This document shows, piece by piece, positions 18,552 through 27,331 of a DNA stretch of 64,000 bases. The position numbers and the translations under genes were made by a program. The notes below the pieces were generated by a model. That model was not told where the DNA came from. It did not search any database and worked only from the letters and a program-made list of their open reading frames with translations. Source of the stretch: Paenibacillus woosongensis (GTDB lineage Bacteria; Bacillota; Bacilli; Paenibacillales; Paenibacillaceae). Position 1 is the first letter of the stretch. Each line of letters begins with the position of its first letter. Location of the stretch: the NCBI RefSeq assembly GCF_030122845.1, contig NZ_CP126084.1, positions 4,526,001-4,590,000 on the forward strand, written 5' to 3'.

Positions 18552-19406
18552 CTATTTACAAGTGGTATAAATACTCTCCGTATACTTAGTAATAGCTTCA
18601 TCGTAATCTGGATACTTATACCCGAGACTTTCTGACACAGCTTTTGAGTATTTTCTAAATAGCTCATAACAAGTTAATAAGGACTTCCACATTTCCTGAT
18701 ACCCATTCTCAGAATAGGTTGAGAGGAGTTCTTCCCAATCTTCATTTGGGAGGTAACGTTCTATAAACTTATAGTTCTTCCCCATGCTCAAGTTGTATCC
18801 TTGCTCTAAGCCGATTTTCCAAGCCATCATTCTCAATAAATTTGGTCTTGCTATCTCGTTTAAGTGGTCAATAGCAAATAGTATTTCTTTTCTCGCTAAT
18901 CCTTTTACCACGTATGTTGAAACCATCCAGAACTCATTACAACAATCATCGAATTCCCTAGCAGTTGGCTTTGTAATCCAATATTGACGATCATTTGCGA
19001 TCACTTCGTGTTTGATCAGATTATCCTTATCAAGCAACACCTTAACTAAACCATCGCTATTGGTAAAATAATCATCTATTTCATTCTTTGGTATAAGTGT
19101 TAAGTCTAATTTATTTCCATCCTCAAATAGGATGATATAAGAAAACCAATTACCTAATTCTGATGGAAAAAGCTCCATATCTTCGGGTTTTTGCATCATA
19201 ACTGGCTTCCCAAATATTTGGAGCCACTGATCATTCTCCTTGAAAGAGTTAATATCCGTTACAAAGTAAGAGATGTCATAATCTTGGAATGTATCAGGGG
19301 GTATATTTTTATTTGTACGTGACCCCTCCAAAGTGACCAGTCGAATTCTATCATCATTTTTAGCGAAATCGATAAGGGTACTCATCATTTCATGTTCACT
19401 TCTCAA
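18552..19406 (-). CDS. aadK: Aminoglycoside 6-adenylyltransferase, AadK-like
   Basis: An ANT(6)-type nucleotidyltransferase that would adenylate streptomycin-class aminoglycosides. VTLEGSRTNKNIPPDTFQDY carries the GSR nucleotide-binding motif, and QDYDISYFVTD the metal-binding aspartates; GNKLDLTLIP adds the third acidic position. Much of the remaining protein follows B. subtilis AadK as I recall it (EFDDCCNEFWMVSTYVVKGL, MGKNYKFIERYLPN). The TTG at 19406 has GGAGG nine bases upstream and gives 284 residues, the length of B. subtilis AadK. Seven codons of extra open frame upstream lack a ribosome site. Single gene, probably intrinsic rather than transferred. Confidence 0.9.
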   Translation of the reverse strand: MRSEHEMMSTLIDFAKNDDRIRLVTLEGSRTNKNIPPDTFQDYDISYFVTDINSFKENDQWLQIFGKPVMMQKPEDMELFPSELGNWFSYIILFEDGNKLDLTLIPKNEIDDYFTNSDGLVKVLLDKDNLIKHEVIANDRQYWITKPTAREFDDCCNEFWMVSTYVVKGLARKEILFAIDHLNEIARPNLLRMMAWKIGLEQGYNLSMGKNYKFIERYLPNEDWEELLSTYSENGYQEMWKSLLTCYELFRKYSKAVSESLGYKYPDYDEAITKYTESIYTTCK

Positions 19407-19512
19407 TACCGTAATCCTCCGTTCCAACCGTCATGATCAACCATTTCTAATTCGACGTTGTATTCTCTTCCTCCTTGCTGTCTAAGTAACGGAACCAAGC
19501 ATAACCCTTTTT

Positions 19513-19545
19513 CAAAAAAAAATCACAGGCGAAAAGCCCGTGATT
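19513..19545 (-). terminator. Terminator of the second sugar operon
   Basis: Stem TCACGGGC/GCCTGTGA followed on the minus strand by nine U residues, 40 bases after the stop of the last dehydrogenase gene. Confidence 0.85.
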
Positions 19546-19583
19546 GAAGGTTGCAGTCCCAACTGCGCAATTGTAAGAACAAT

Positions 19584-20666
19584 TTAAGCTGTTTCAATTT
19601 TTACAGCCAACGCTTGCGCTTCAATGCATAAAGCCGCTGCTTTAAAGGCATGCTCCTGCGTCATTGCGTTTTCCGTTCCGTTCAGAATATCCAAAATAAA
19701 CTCGCCGAAATAAGGGTATCCCACCTTGCCGGAACAGTCGAAATGCCGTTCGCCTTCATGGTTGACTAAATACAAATGGTTGCCGGACGCTTCCCGGGCG
19801 ATATCGATGTATTTTCTGATTTCAATATACCCGTCGGTGCCTAATATAAAGGTTCTTCCATCGCCCCACGTACCTAGTCCATCGGGAGTCAGCCAATCCA
19901 CGCGAAAATAGAACGTGGCCCCATTATCTGCGACCAGCGTAGCATCGCCGAAATCCTCGAACTTCGGATAATCCTTAAAATTGTAATTGGCTACTTTACT
20001 GTGCAGCACTTTGGCATCCTTCGCGCCCGTATAGGATAAAAATTGCTCGATTTGATGGGAACCGATATCGCATAAAATGCCGCCGTAATAGGCGGGATCA
20101 AAAAACCAGTCCGGCCGGGCCTTTACATTTGCGCGATGCGGTCCCGTACCGATCACTTGAACGACACGGCCAATGGCACCCTCCTCAATCAACTGGCCGG
20201 CAAACACGGCGCTTTCCACGTGCAGGCGTTCGCCGTAGTAAATTCCCCACTTGAGTCCGGTTTCCTTCGTTTTCAAGCGTGCCTGATCTACTTGCTCCAA
20301 TGTGGTGAAGGCCGGTTTATCGACAAAATAATGTTTGCCATGATCCAACGCTCTAAGCCCCAGAGCACCACGCTCAGATGGAATGCAAGCGCCGGCAATC
20401 AGTTTGATTTGCGGATCGTTTAAAATCTCCTCCTCGGACTGCGCCGCTTTCACCTGGGGATAAGTGTCTAAGAATCGCTTGACCTTTTCCGGGTCCGGAT
20501 CATAAACCGCTACGAGCTCGGCACCTGCCTCCATGAGGCCGTTGCACATGCCATAGATATGTCCATGATCCAAACCGATAGCTGCAAACCGAAACTCCCC
20601 CTTGCCAACTACGGCATTGGGTTTTCCTTTTGGCGCATAGTTCATGCCGTCCTGCTTGTTTGTCAT
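19584..20666 (-). CDS. Gfo/Idh/MocA family oxidoreductase
   Basis: A cytoplasmic NAD(P)-dependent sugar dehydrogenase-like enzyme of 360 residues. The Rossmann N-terminus reads FRFAAIGLDHGHIYGM, an atypical glycine motif of this family, followed by ELVAVYDPDPEKVKRFL. KHYFVDKPAFTTLEQ carries the EKP-like catalytic lysine (here DKP), and GGILCDIGSHQIEQFLSYTG the conserved GxxxDxxxH segment. The frame opens 76 codons upstream, but the ATG at 20666 has AAAGGAG eight bases before it. Last gene of the LplABC-like operon; it may modify a sugar derived from the imported glycan. Substrate unknown. Confidence 0.86.
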   Translation of the reverse strand: MTNKQDGMNYAPKGKPNAVVGKGEFRFAAIGLDHGHIYGMCNGLMEAGAELVAVYDPDPEKVKRFLDTYPQVKAAQSEEEILNDPQIKLIAGACIPSERGALGLRALDHGKHYFVDKPAFTTLEQVDQARLKTKETGLKWGIYYGERLHVESAVFAGQLIEEGAIGRVVQVIGTGPHRANVKARPDWFFDPAYYGGILCDIGSHQIEQFLSYTGAKDAKVLHSKVANYNFKDYPKFEDFGDATLVADNGATFYFRVDWLTPDGLGTWGDGRTFILGTDGYIEIRKYIDIAREASGNHLYLVNHEGERHFDCSGKVGYPYFGEFILDILNGTENAMTQEHAFKAAALCIEAQALAVKIETA

Positions 20667-20688
20667 TGTGTCTGCTCCTTTCGGTTTC

Positions 20689-21840
20689 TCAAGCATTGCC
20701 GCCCGACGTAATCGTATTGTCGCTGAAGTTTTCGATGCTGGTTTTCTTGTCATAGAAATAGGTTGCATGCTCCAGAATACCCTGACGCGAATAAAAAGGA
20801 CTATCCGGTCCCAGCGGCAGCTTGACCGTCTGACCGGTGCTTGCGGATTGATAAATCGCTGTAATAAGCTCCAGCGTCCGTCTGCCTTGAACACCGTCCG
20901 CCAACACAGGCGTGTTCTGTTCGATAGCTCTCAGGACATCCAGGATCTGTCCGCGATGGCCTTCATAGGGAAGATCGGCTTGTTCATCGTAGACCTTCTG
21001 AATTTGGGCCTCCAGAGCCTTGTCCTCCTCCGGAAAACCGTTCGGTTTAGATATGGAAGCCGCTACTTTCCAGGGAGCAGATACGCGCGCATGCTTTCCT
21101 TGGAAGATCAGCTGCTGCTCCTGGCCATGATGCACCACAGAGCTGGTGATTTGAGCCAACGCACCGTTATCGTATCGGGCGATCGCAATCGAAATATCCT
21201 CCACCTCAGCATTGTCATGCGATGTATTGCTCATGACGGCCGTCACTTCGGCAGGCATGCCGTTCATCCATTGGAAAATATCGATATGATGCACGGCATG
21301 ATTCAATGTGCAGCCGCCTCCTTCCTTCTCCCAGGTCCCCCGCCACCACAGATCATAATAACAATGGCCCCTCCACCAGTAAGAATCGATCTGTGCGTGT
21401 ACAACCGGACCGATTAATTTCGTGTCCAGCACATGCTTCAACTTCATCATAGGCGTAGTAAAGCGGTTTTGCGCCACGACAGATAAAATTTTACCGCTTC
21501 GCTCCGCTGCCTCATTGATGGCATCGCATTCTTCCAGCGAGGAAGCCATTGGCTTCTCCACGATGACATGCTTGCCAGCATTCAAGAAGGCGATTGCCGT
21601 ATCCGCGTGAGTATACGGAGGCGTGCACACGGACACCAGATCGATGTCGCTGCGCTGGAGGAGCTCCTTGTAGTCAGCGTACACGGCCGCTTCCAGTTTA
21701 AACTCTTCTATTCTTTGCTTGGCCTTATCCGGGTAAATGTCACAGATGGCCACGATTTTGCATTGCTCCGGAAATTGTAAATACGCTTGGATATGCGCCG
21801 GGGAAATGGCGCCGGCCCCGATGACGGCTACATTTAACAA
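20689..21840 (-). CDS. Gfo/Idh/MocA family oxidoreductase
   Basis: A second NAD(P)-dependent sugar dehydrogenase-like protein, 384 residues. VAVIGAGAISPAHIQAYLQF is the cofactor-binding motif; GKHVIVEKPMASSLEECD contains the catalytic EKP motif and CTLNHAVHHIDIFQWMNG the conserved histidine helix. The TTG at 21840 (preceded by AAAGGAG, nine bases away) gives the normal N-terminus; the open frame continues 22 codons upstream without support. It is 22 bases from the next dehydrogenase gene, so the two probably act in sequence on one sugar, such as oxidation followed by reduction in epimerisation. This is inference from pairing. Confidence 0.88.
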   Translation of the reverse strand: MLNVAVIGAGAISPAHIQAYLQFPEQCKIVAICDIYPDKAKQRIEEFKLEAAVYADYKELLQRSDIDLVSVCTPPYTHADTAIAFLNAGKHVIVEKPMASSLEECDAINEAAERSGKILSVVAQNRFTTPMMKLKHVLDTKLIGPVVHAQIDSYWWRGHCYYDLWWRGTWEKEGGGCTLNHAVHHIDIFQWMNGMPAEVTAVMSNTSHDNAEVEDISIAIARYDNGALAQITSSVVHHGQEQQLIFQGKHARVSAPWKVAASISKPNGFPEEDKALEAQIQKVYDEQADLPYEGHRGQILDVLRAIEQNTPVLADGVQGRRTLELITAIYQSASTGQTVKLPLGPDSPFYSRQGILEHATYFYDKKTSIENFSDNTITSGGNA

Positions 21841-21909
21841 TAGATTCCACTCCTTTAGGCTCAGGTGTAAATCGGGCCTCCCACTCGAAAGGCCCGACCA
21901 GTTCATAAG

Positions 21910-23511
21910 TTACTGGTTGTAGAACTCATCGTATGCCGCCATTTTGCCTTCCATGACAGCTTTTCCGCCCATAGCCATGTATTCTCCAACTTTCTGTTCG
22001 TAGACCTTATCGAATTGATCCGGTTTAGCCGTCACAATCTTGGCCAGCATTTCCTTTTCGAAATCCTCCAGGATTTTGGCATATTTGATCTCAGCATCTA
22101 CCGGAATATCTACCCGAGGCAAGGTATATCCATCGTTATTGCCCGCTTGAATACTTTTGACCGTGAAATCTTTAAAGTTGGCGTCAAAGGCATTGGCCGC
22201 GATGTTTTTGTCTGGCTCTTCCGTTGAAATGTATTTACCGTTGAGAATAATGCAGTAATCATAGTAGTTGTACAGCAGGTTTTGGGCTTCCGGCGTATCC
22301 AGCAGTACAGGTAGTCCGTCAGCAGTCATCTCGTACGATTTGCCTTCCTCCCCGTTTTGGAGTACCAGTATATTGTTAGGATCCGCCATCCAATTCAGGT
22401 ACTTAATCGCCGCAACCGCATTTTTGCTCGTAGCCGGAACCATTATATAGGCTCCGTTTGGTTCATAGACGGGCTTCGGATGTTTCCCATCAGGAGTAGA
22501 GAAAGGATCGATGGCCTCAAGCACAGCGTCTGGATTATTCGCTTTCAAGTTGGCATAGTAGCCGTTATAGACCGGTTCGTTCGTATTTGGCGTGCCTGCG
22601 CCTGCAATGCTGTTGACGACTTGCTGGGCGAAAGCTTGGCTGAAGTCATCGCTGAGCGCGAAGTCCGGGTCGATTAGTCCCTCATTGTACATCTGGTTTA
22701 ATAGCTGGTAGCCGTCCTTGCTGCCCGGCTGCAGCCATCTTGGAACCGCATACAAATCTTTGTCGGTAATTTCGTCCCACTTCCAGAAGGAATTTACCAA
22801 AGGCATCATATGGAACACATCGATATAACCGTAAGGAATGACTTTTCCTCCCGTGTTGCCCGGATCCTTTTCTTTAAAGGCTCGCATCGTATTTACAAAT
22901 TCCTCCGTCGTTTGCGGAATCGGCAGATTTAATTGATCCAGCCAGTCCTTGCGGATAAAAGTCGTCGTTTGAGCCTGAATCACGCGAAGCGCGGGGATGA
23001 CATATTGTTTTCCTTCAAAGATGCCGTAAGGCAGGGAAGGCCCCAATACTTTCTTCAGGTTGGGTCCGTGCTCATCAATGAGCGGGCCTAAATCGGTCAG
23101 ACCGCCGCTTTTCACATAGTTTTGTACAGTCGGTTTGTTATACGTGAATACAATATCCGGTGCGGAACCCGATGCCATGAGCACGTTCAGCTTATCCACT
23201 TCTTCCGCCCGTGGAACCGTAACAAACTCTACGTCAATGTTGTTGGGGTCGCCGAAATTTTTCTGGATGTACTGCGCCATAAAGTTTTTCGTAATTGGCG
23301 GCTCGCCAGCCGGCGTATTATTTCTGTCGAACAGTTCTACGGTGAGCTTAATCCGTTCTCCTTTAGCTTCCTTGGACGGATCGGCGGCACTACCTCCGTT
23401 CCCTTCTTTGCTTGATCCATTTCCCCCGCTGCCGCAACCTGCCAACACCAATGTCACACTCATGACCAAAGCCAGCAGAGCAAACAGGGGCGAGCGATAT
23501 GGTTTTCGCAT
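21910..23511 (-). CDS. Extracellular solute-binding lipoprotein, LplA/YtcQ type
   Basis: A 533-residue lipoprotein with signal LFALLALVMSVTLVLAGCGS (lipobox LAGC), a Gly/Ser-rich linker, and a large family-1 solute-binding domain of the Paenibacillus LplA type (QYIQKNFGDPNNIDVEFVTV; LMASGSAPDIVFTYNKPTVQ). It should capture a complex oligosaccharide for the permeases encoded just upstream. The start has AAGGGAGG seven bases before. It is closely similar in layout to the lipoprotein at 25704 (shared phrases such as NNKPAG/NNTPAG and YYDYCIILNGKY), so the two are duplicates with perhaps different ligands. Confidence 0.88.
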   Translation of the reverse strand: MRKPYRSPLFALLALVMSVTLVLAGCGSGGNGSSKEGNGGSAADPSKEAKGERIKLTVELFDRNNTPAGEPPITKNFMAQYIQKNFGDPNNIDVEFVTVPRAEEVDKLNVLMASGSAPDIVFTYNKPTVQNYVKSGGLTDLGPLIDEHGPNLKKVLGPSLPYGIFEGKQYVIPALRVIQAQTTTFIRKDWLDQLNLPIPQTTEEFVNTMRAFKEKDPGNTGGKVIPYGYIDVFHMMPLVNSFWKWDEITDKDLYAVPRWLQPGSKDGYQLLNQMYNEGLIDPDFALSDDFSQAFAQQVVNSIAGAGTPNTNEPVYNGYYANLKANNPDAVLEAIDPFSTPDGKHPKPVYEPNGAYIMVPATSKNAVAAIKYLNWMADPNNILVLQNGEEGKSYEMTADGLPVLLDTPEAQNLLYNYYDYCIILNGKYISTEEPDKNIAANAFDANFKDFTVKSIQAGNNDGYTLPRVDIPVDAEIKYAKILEDFEKEMLAKIVTAKPDQFDKVYEQKVGEYMAMGGKAVMEGKMAAYDEFYNQ

Positions 23512-23617
23512 GCTATTGCCTCCCTTTTCATTGTTTATATATAGTGACCTTCAGCGCAGCCCGTCGCTAGACTTCTGCCGAAGAGCAGCTATTCAATTCA
23601 TTCCGGCCTTAGCAGGT

Positions 23618-24490
23618 CTATCCCTTGACGGCCCCTGTAAGCATCCCGGAAATGAAATACTTCTGCAGCCAAGGATAGACCAGCAAAATCGGCAAGGTGG
23701 CAAACATGATACTGGCCGACTGGATGCCTTGCGGAATCGGGGTCGCTGCGTTGAAGCCTTCCTGCGCCGTAGCATCGTTCACTTGGCTATTGATGACCAT
23801 CTGATAAAGCTTTAACTGGAGCGGGTAAAAGTCTTTGTCACTGATATAGAACAAAGCATCCTGGAACATATTCCATCGATCCACGGCGGAATATAATCCA
23901 ATGGTTGCCAGAATCGGCAGCTGCAGCGGAAGGACGATCCGAAGCAGGAATCGAAAATGACCGCAGCCATCGATCCAGGCTGAGTCCTCCAGCTCATTGG
24001 GCATTCCGGTAAAAGAAGTCCTCATAATAATCAACAAAAAGGCGTTGATCATCAGCGGGAGAATGAGCGACATAGGTGAATCCAACAGCCTCAGTTCCTT
24101 TATAAGCAAGTAATTGGGGATAATCCCTGGGTTGAAGAACATCGTGACGATAATTAGGCCAAACATAATATTTCTGCCTTTAAAATTTCTGCGGCTTAAA
24201 GCGTAGGCCGCCATGATGGTCATCGCCAAAGCGACTGCCGTATATGTGGCGACCAGGATGACCGTAATAACAAGAGAACGCATCATGGATGCATCTCCGA
24301 AGACCGCGGAATAGGAATGAAAGTTCCATTCCACGGGCCATAGGAACACTTCACCCGACATAATAGCCCTGTTGCCGCTGAAGGATAAGGCAAAAATATG
24401 GATCATCGGCACGACGCAAAATAATGAAAAAATGCCGATAAGCACGATGATGACGATATCAATGACTTTTTCAAAAGAATTCCTGATCAC
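23618..24490 (-). CDS. Carbohydrate ABC permease, LplC/YtcP type
   Basis: A 290-residue membrane permease with six hydrophobic helices. The EAA-type loop reads ELEDSAWIDGCGHFRFLLRI and the C-terminus YFISGMLTGAVKG is diagnostic of the LplC/YtcP group. The GTG start (24490) has GGGAGGG seven bases upstream. It pairs with the LplB-type permease encoded 13 bases before it. The ATPase is expected elsewhere in the genome (MsmX type). Confidence 0.9.
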   Translation of the reverse strand: MIRNSFEKVIDIVIIVLIGIFSLFCVVPMIHIFALSFSGNRAIMSGEVFLWPVEWNFHSYSAVFGDASMMRSLVITVILVATYTAVALAMTIMAAYALSRRNFKGRNIMFGLIIVTMFFNPGIIPNYLLIKELRLLDSPMSLILPLMINAFLLIIMRTSFTGMPNELEDSAWIDGCGHFRFLLRIVLPLQLPILATIGLYSAVDRWNMFQDALFYISDKDFYPLQLKLYQMVINSQVNDATAQEGFNAATPIPQGIQSASIMFATLPILLVYPWLQKYFISGMLTGAVKG

Positions 24491-24503
24491 GCACGTCCCT
24501 CCC

Positions 24504-25451
24504 TTAGAAGATTCCTTGATTGTTGACTTTTCTGGAAATCAGTTCGGCCGTAAGCAGCAGGACCAGCCCGACGACCGACTGGAATAATCCAACGGCAGCC
24601 GCAAGCGCAAATTGCGCGGACTGGATGCCGACCGTGTATACATAAGTACTGATGACCTGGGCTACATCCATCACATACCCGTTCTGCAAAGCATAGGGTT
24701 GTTCAAAGCTGATGTCCGCCATGCGCCCGATTTGGATAATGAACAACACGACGATGGTCGGTTTAATCCCGGGAAGCGCAATATGCCAAATCTTTCTCAA
24801 TCGGCTGGCTCCATCCACTTCTGCGGCTTCGTACAGTTCCTTATTAATCCCTGTAAGCGCTGCCAAATATAGAATCGTTCCCCAGCCTGCATAATGCCAC
24901 ACTCCGGCTCCCGTATAAGTAAGGATCCACATGATCGTATTCTCGAGAAACGGAATGGGCTGTCCACCAAGACTTTTTATAAATTCATTCACACTGCCCG
25001 TGTGGGTAGCCAGCAATTGAATAGCCATCCCGCCGACAATGACCCAGGAGATAAAGTGAGGCAAGTACAAAAGAGTTTGACTCAAGCGCTTATACCAGTT
25101 GATGCGCAGCTCATTGAGCATAAGCGCCAAGATGATCGGAATCGGGAATGTCAGCAATGAAATCACATTTAACATTAAAGTATTGCGAAGCGCTTTATAA
25201 AACTGCGGCATCGCGAAAATCTCCCGAAACACGTCTAGTCCAACCCACTCGCTCGCCCATATGCCTTTAAAAATGTTGTAGTCCTTAAAAGCGACCACGA
25301 CCCCCAGCATAGGGATGTACTTGAATGTAATAAAGAATGTCATGGGCAATACCATCAGGAGATACAACGGCCATTGCCGTTTAAAGCCGGTTATGGCATT
25401 CCGTCGTTTGACGGGAAGTTCTGTACCCGACCGGCGCACCTCTGTTTGCAT
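24504..25451 (-). CDS. Carbohydrate ABC permease, LplB type
   Basis: A 315-residue permease. RQWPLYLLMVLPMTFFITFKYIPMLG-type N-terminus (first helix) and FKDYNIFKGIWASEWVGL are hallmarks of LplB proteins; the EAA loop reads LYEAAEVDGASRLRKIWHIA. The ATG at 25451 has AAAGG eight bases upstream; an ATG three codons earlier lies too close to the ribosome site. It is the first gene of the operon 25451-19584, about 190 bases beyond the terminator of the preceding lipoprotein gene, so it probably has its own promoter. Confidence 0.9.
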   Translation of the reverse strand: MQTEVRRSGTELPVKRRNAITGFKRQWPLYLLMVLPMTFFITFKYIPMLGVVVAFKDYNIFKGIWASEWVGLDVFREIFAMPQFYKALRNTLMLNVISLLTFPIPIILALMLNELRINWYKRLSQTLLYLPHFISWVIVGGMAIQLLATHTGSVNEFIKSLGGQPIPFLENTIMWILTYTGAGVWHYAGWGTILYLAALTGINKELYEAAEVDGASRLRKIWHIALPGIKPTIVVLFIIQIGRMADISFEQPYALQNGYVMDVAQVISTYVYTVGIQSAQFALAAAVGLFQSVVGLVLLLTAELISRKVNNQGIF

Positions 25452-25631
25452 AGGCGTCATCCTTTCCGCTGAAGTCTGTTGTTTGTTTGGAGCTAACTAT
25501 ACAACAGGGAATTTCCCCTGCGAAATTCTCAATTATTTTGGGGCACACACCTTTTTTTTGCGGCCTATTCACCTTTTTTATATGCCTAACTATTTTTTGT
25601 CATGGCAGACCAGCTGCCGAAATTTCAGGCA

Positions 25632-25694
25632 CAAAAAAAAGAAGCGCCTCGAAAGAATGCATGCGTCATGCATATCCCCCAGGACAGCTTCTTC
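25632..25694 (-). terminator. Terminator after the first binding-protein gene
   Basis: Long imperfect stem with outer arms AAGAAGC/GCTTCTT and an inner ATGCAT hairpin; the A run at 25633-25640 gives a U8 tail on the minus strand. It separates the regulator-lipoprotein unit from the permease operon. Confidence 0.7.
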
Positions 25695-25703
25695 ATTTAT
25701 GTC

Positions 25704-27296
25704 CTACTTATGATCCTGATAAGCGCGGTGTTTCTCCTCCTGGACCTGCCTTCCCCCCATCATCATATACTCTGCTACCTCCTGGTCATAAACCGAATCG
25801 AATTCCTCAGGTTTCGCCGTAAGAACTTTCACAAAGATCTCATCATTCTTATCGTTCAGGATAGCTGAGGATTTGATTTCAGATGGCAGGATGGTTGGGA
25901 TCCGCGGAGTTGCAATTCCGTCGTTCATTCCATATTCCACGCTCTGGAGCGCAAAGTCTTCAAAGCTGGGAATCGAAGCATTGGCTTTCAGATTCAACTG
26001 TTCATCCGTGCTGCTGACATATTTGCCATTAAGAATGATGCAATAATCGAAATAATTAAATAGCAGAGTGTTCGCCTCTTCATTCTCCAGCGTAACTGGC
26101 AATCCATTCTCCATTTCGTAGGTTACCCCCTCAATCCCGTTCTGAAGGGTAATATAGTTTTCCGGCTGCGCCATCCAATTCAAATACTTGATCGCTGCCT
26201 CGGCGTTACGGCTCGTTTTTGGAACCATAATGTACATGCCCGTCTTTTCCAAAATCGGCTTTGTTTTTTTGCCATTTGCATTGGTGAAGGGATCAATGGG
26301 AGTCAGTATCGCGTTTGGATCGTTTTTCTGCAACTCGGCCAAATACCCCATATACACAGGTTCAATCGTATTGGGCGTAGCGGCGCCAACGCGGCCGTTC
26401 ACCAGGTGCTTCTGGAATTGCTGGGCATACCTGTCGAGATGGAAATCAGGATCGATCAGACCTTCATGATACAGCCGGTTCAGAAGTTTGAACGCATCTT
26501 TGTTCCCCGGCATTATCCATCCCGGATCGGCGTATAAATCCTCCTCGGTGATGCGGTCCCAATCCCAAAACGAGTACTGCAATGGCGCTATATGATAGTA
26601 ATCGATATGTCCATAGGGATAAATGGTTTCCCCGTATTTCTCCAGCCTGAGCTTCTTGAATGCCTTTAAGGCTTGGTAAAACTGCTCTGTTGTTTCAGGC
26701 AGAGGCAATTCCGCTTCCTTGAGCCAATCTTCGCGGATCAGGGTCGTGCTACGGGCAGTTAGCACCCGTTTGGCCGGAATCGCAAATTGCATTCCATTTA
26801 TGCGTCCATAGCTTAGGATTTCCTCCCCCAGGACGGTTTTCAGGTCTTGGCCGTACTGGTCCAGCAAAGGAGAAAGATCGGTTAATTTGCCTTGAGTGAA
26901 AAAGTTATAGACCGTAGGAAGATCGTACGTAAACACGATATCCGGGGCTTGATTCGCGGCCATAAGCACTTGCAGTCTCCCCACTTCTTCAGCCCTGGGT
27001 ATTGTGATGAATTCAACCTTGATTCGTTCCGGATCTCCAAAGTGCTTTTGAATATACTGCGTAATATAATTGTCCGTAATCGAATTTACTCCAGCGGGTT
27101 TGTTATTACGTTCGAACAGCTCGATTCTTAACGTTGTCCAACGATCAGTCGAAGCGGATTCGTCGGCCCCGAGGCGTCCTCTGGCACCCTCAGCATGGCC
27201 TGATTTATTCGATCCCGCAGGGCCGTTACAGCCCATCATGAATGACAAGATGGCGGTAACCACCATGATCGAAGTTAAAGACCGCAGAAACGGCAT
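25704..27296 (-). CDS. Extracellular solute-binding lipoprotein, paralogue of that at 21910
   Basis: A 530-residue binding lipoprotein with signal and lipobox ILSFMMGCNGP, then a body strongly matching the downstream paralogue (QYIQKHFGDPERIKVEFITI; LMAANQAPDIVFTYDLPTVY). GGGG-type ribosome site upstream of the ATG. It lies 35 bases after the sensor-regulator gene and is followed by a terminator, so it is transcribed with the regulator. I infer either a second ligand specificity for the shared permeases or a dedicated sensing role feeding the membrane AraC regulator; the sequence alone does not decide. Confidence 0.87.
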   Translation of the reverse strand: MPFLRSLTSIMVVTAILSFMMGCNGPAGSNKSGHAEGARGRLGADESASTDRWTTLRIELFERNNKPAGVNSITDNYITQYIQKHFGDPERIKVEFITIPRAEEVGRLQVLMAANQAPDIVFTYDLPTVYNFFTQGKLTDLSPLLDQYGQDLKTVLGEEILSYGRINGMQFAIPAKRVLTARSTTLIREDWLKEAELPLPETTEQFYQALKAFKKLRLEKYGETIYPYGHIDYYHIAPLQYSFWDWDRITEEDLYADPGWIMPGNKDAFKLLNRLYHEGLIDPDFHLDRYAQQFQKHLVNGRVGAATPNTIEPVYMGYLAELQKNDPNAILTPIDPFTNANGKKTKPILEKTGMYIMVPKTSRNAEAAIKYLNWMAQPENYITLQNGIEGVTYEMENGLPVTLENEEANTLLFNYFDYCIILNGKYVSSTDEQLNLKANASIPSFEDFALQSVEYGMNDGIATPRIPTILPSEIKSSAILNDKNDEIFVKVLTAKPEEFDSVYDQEVAEYMMMGGRQVQEEKHRAYQDHK

Positions 27297-27331
27297 GGAG
27301 ACCCCCTCCTCCTCGATTGTTAAACTGAGTT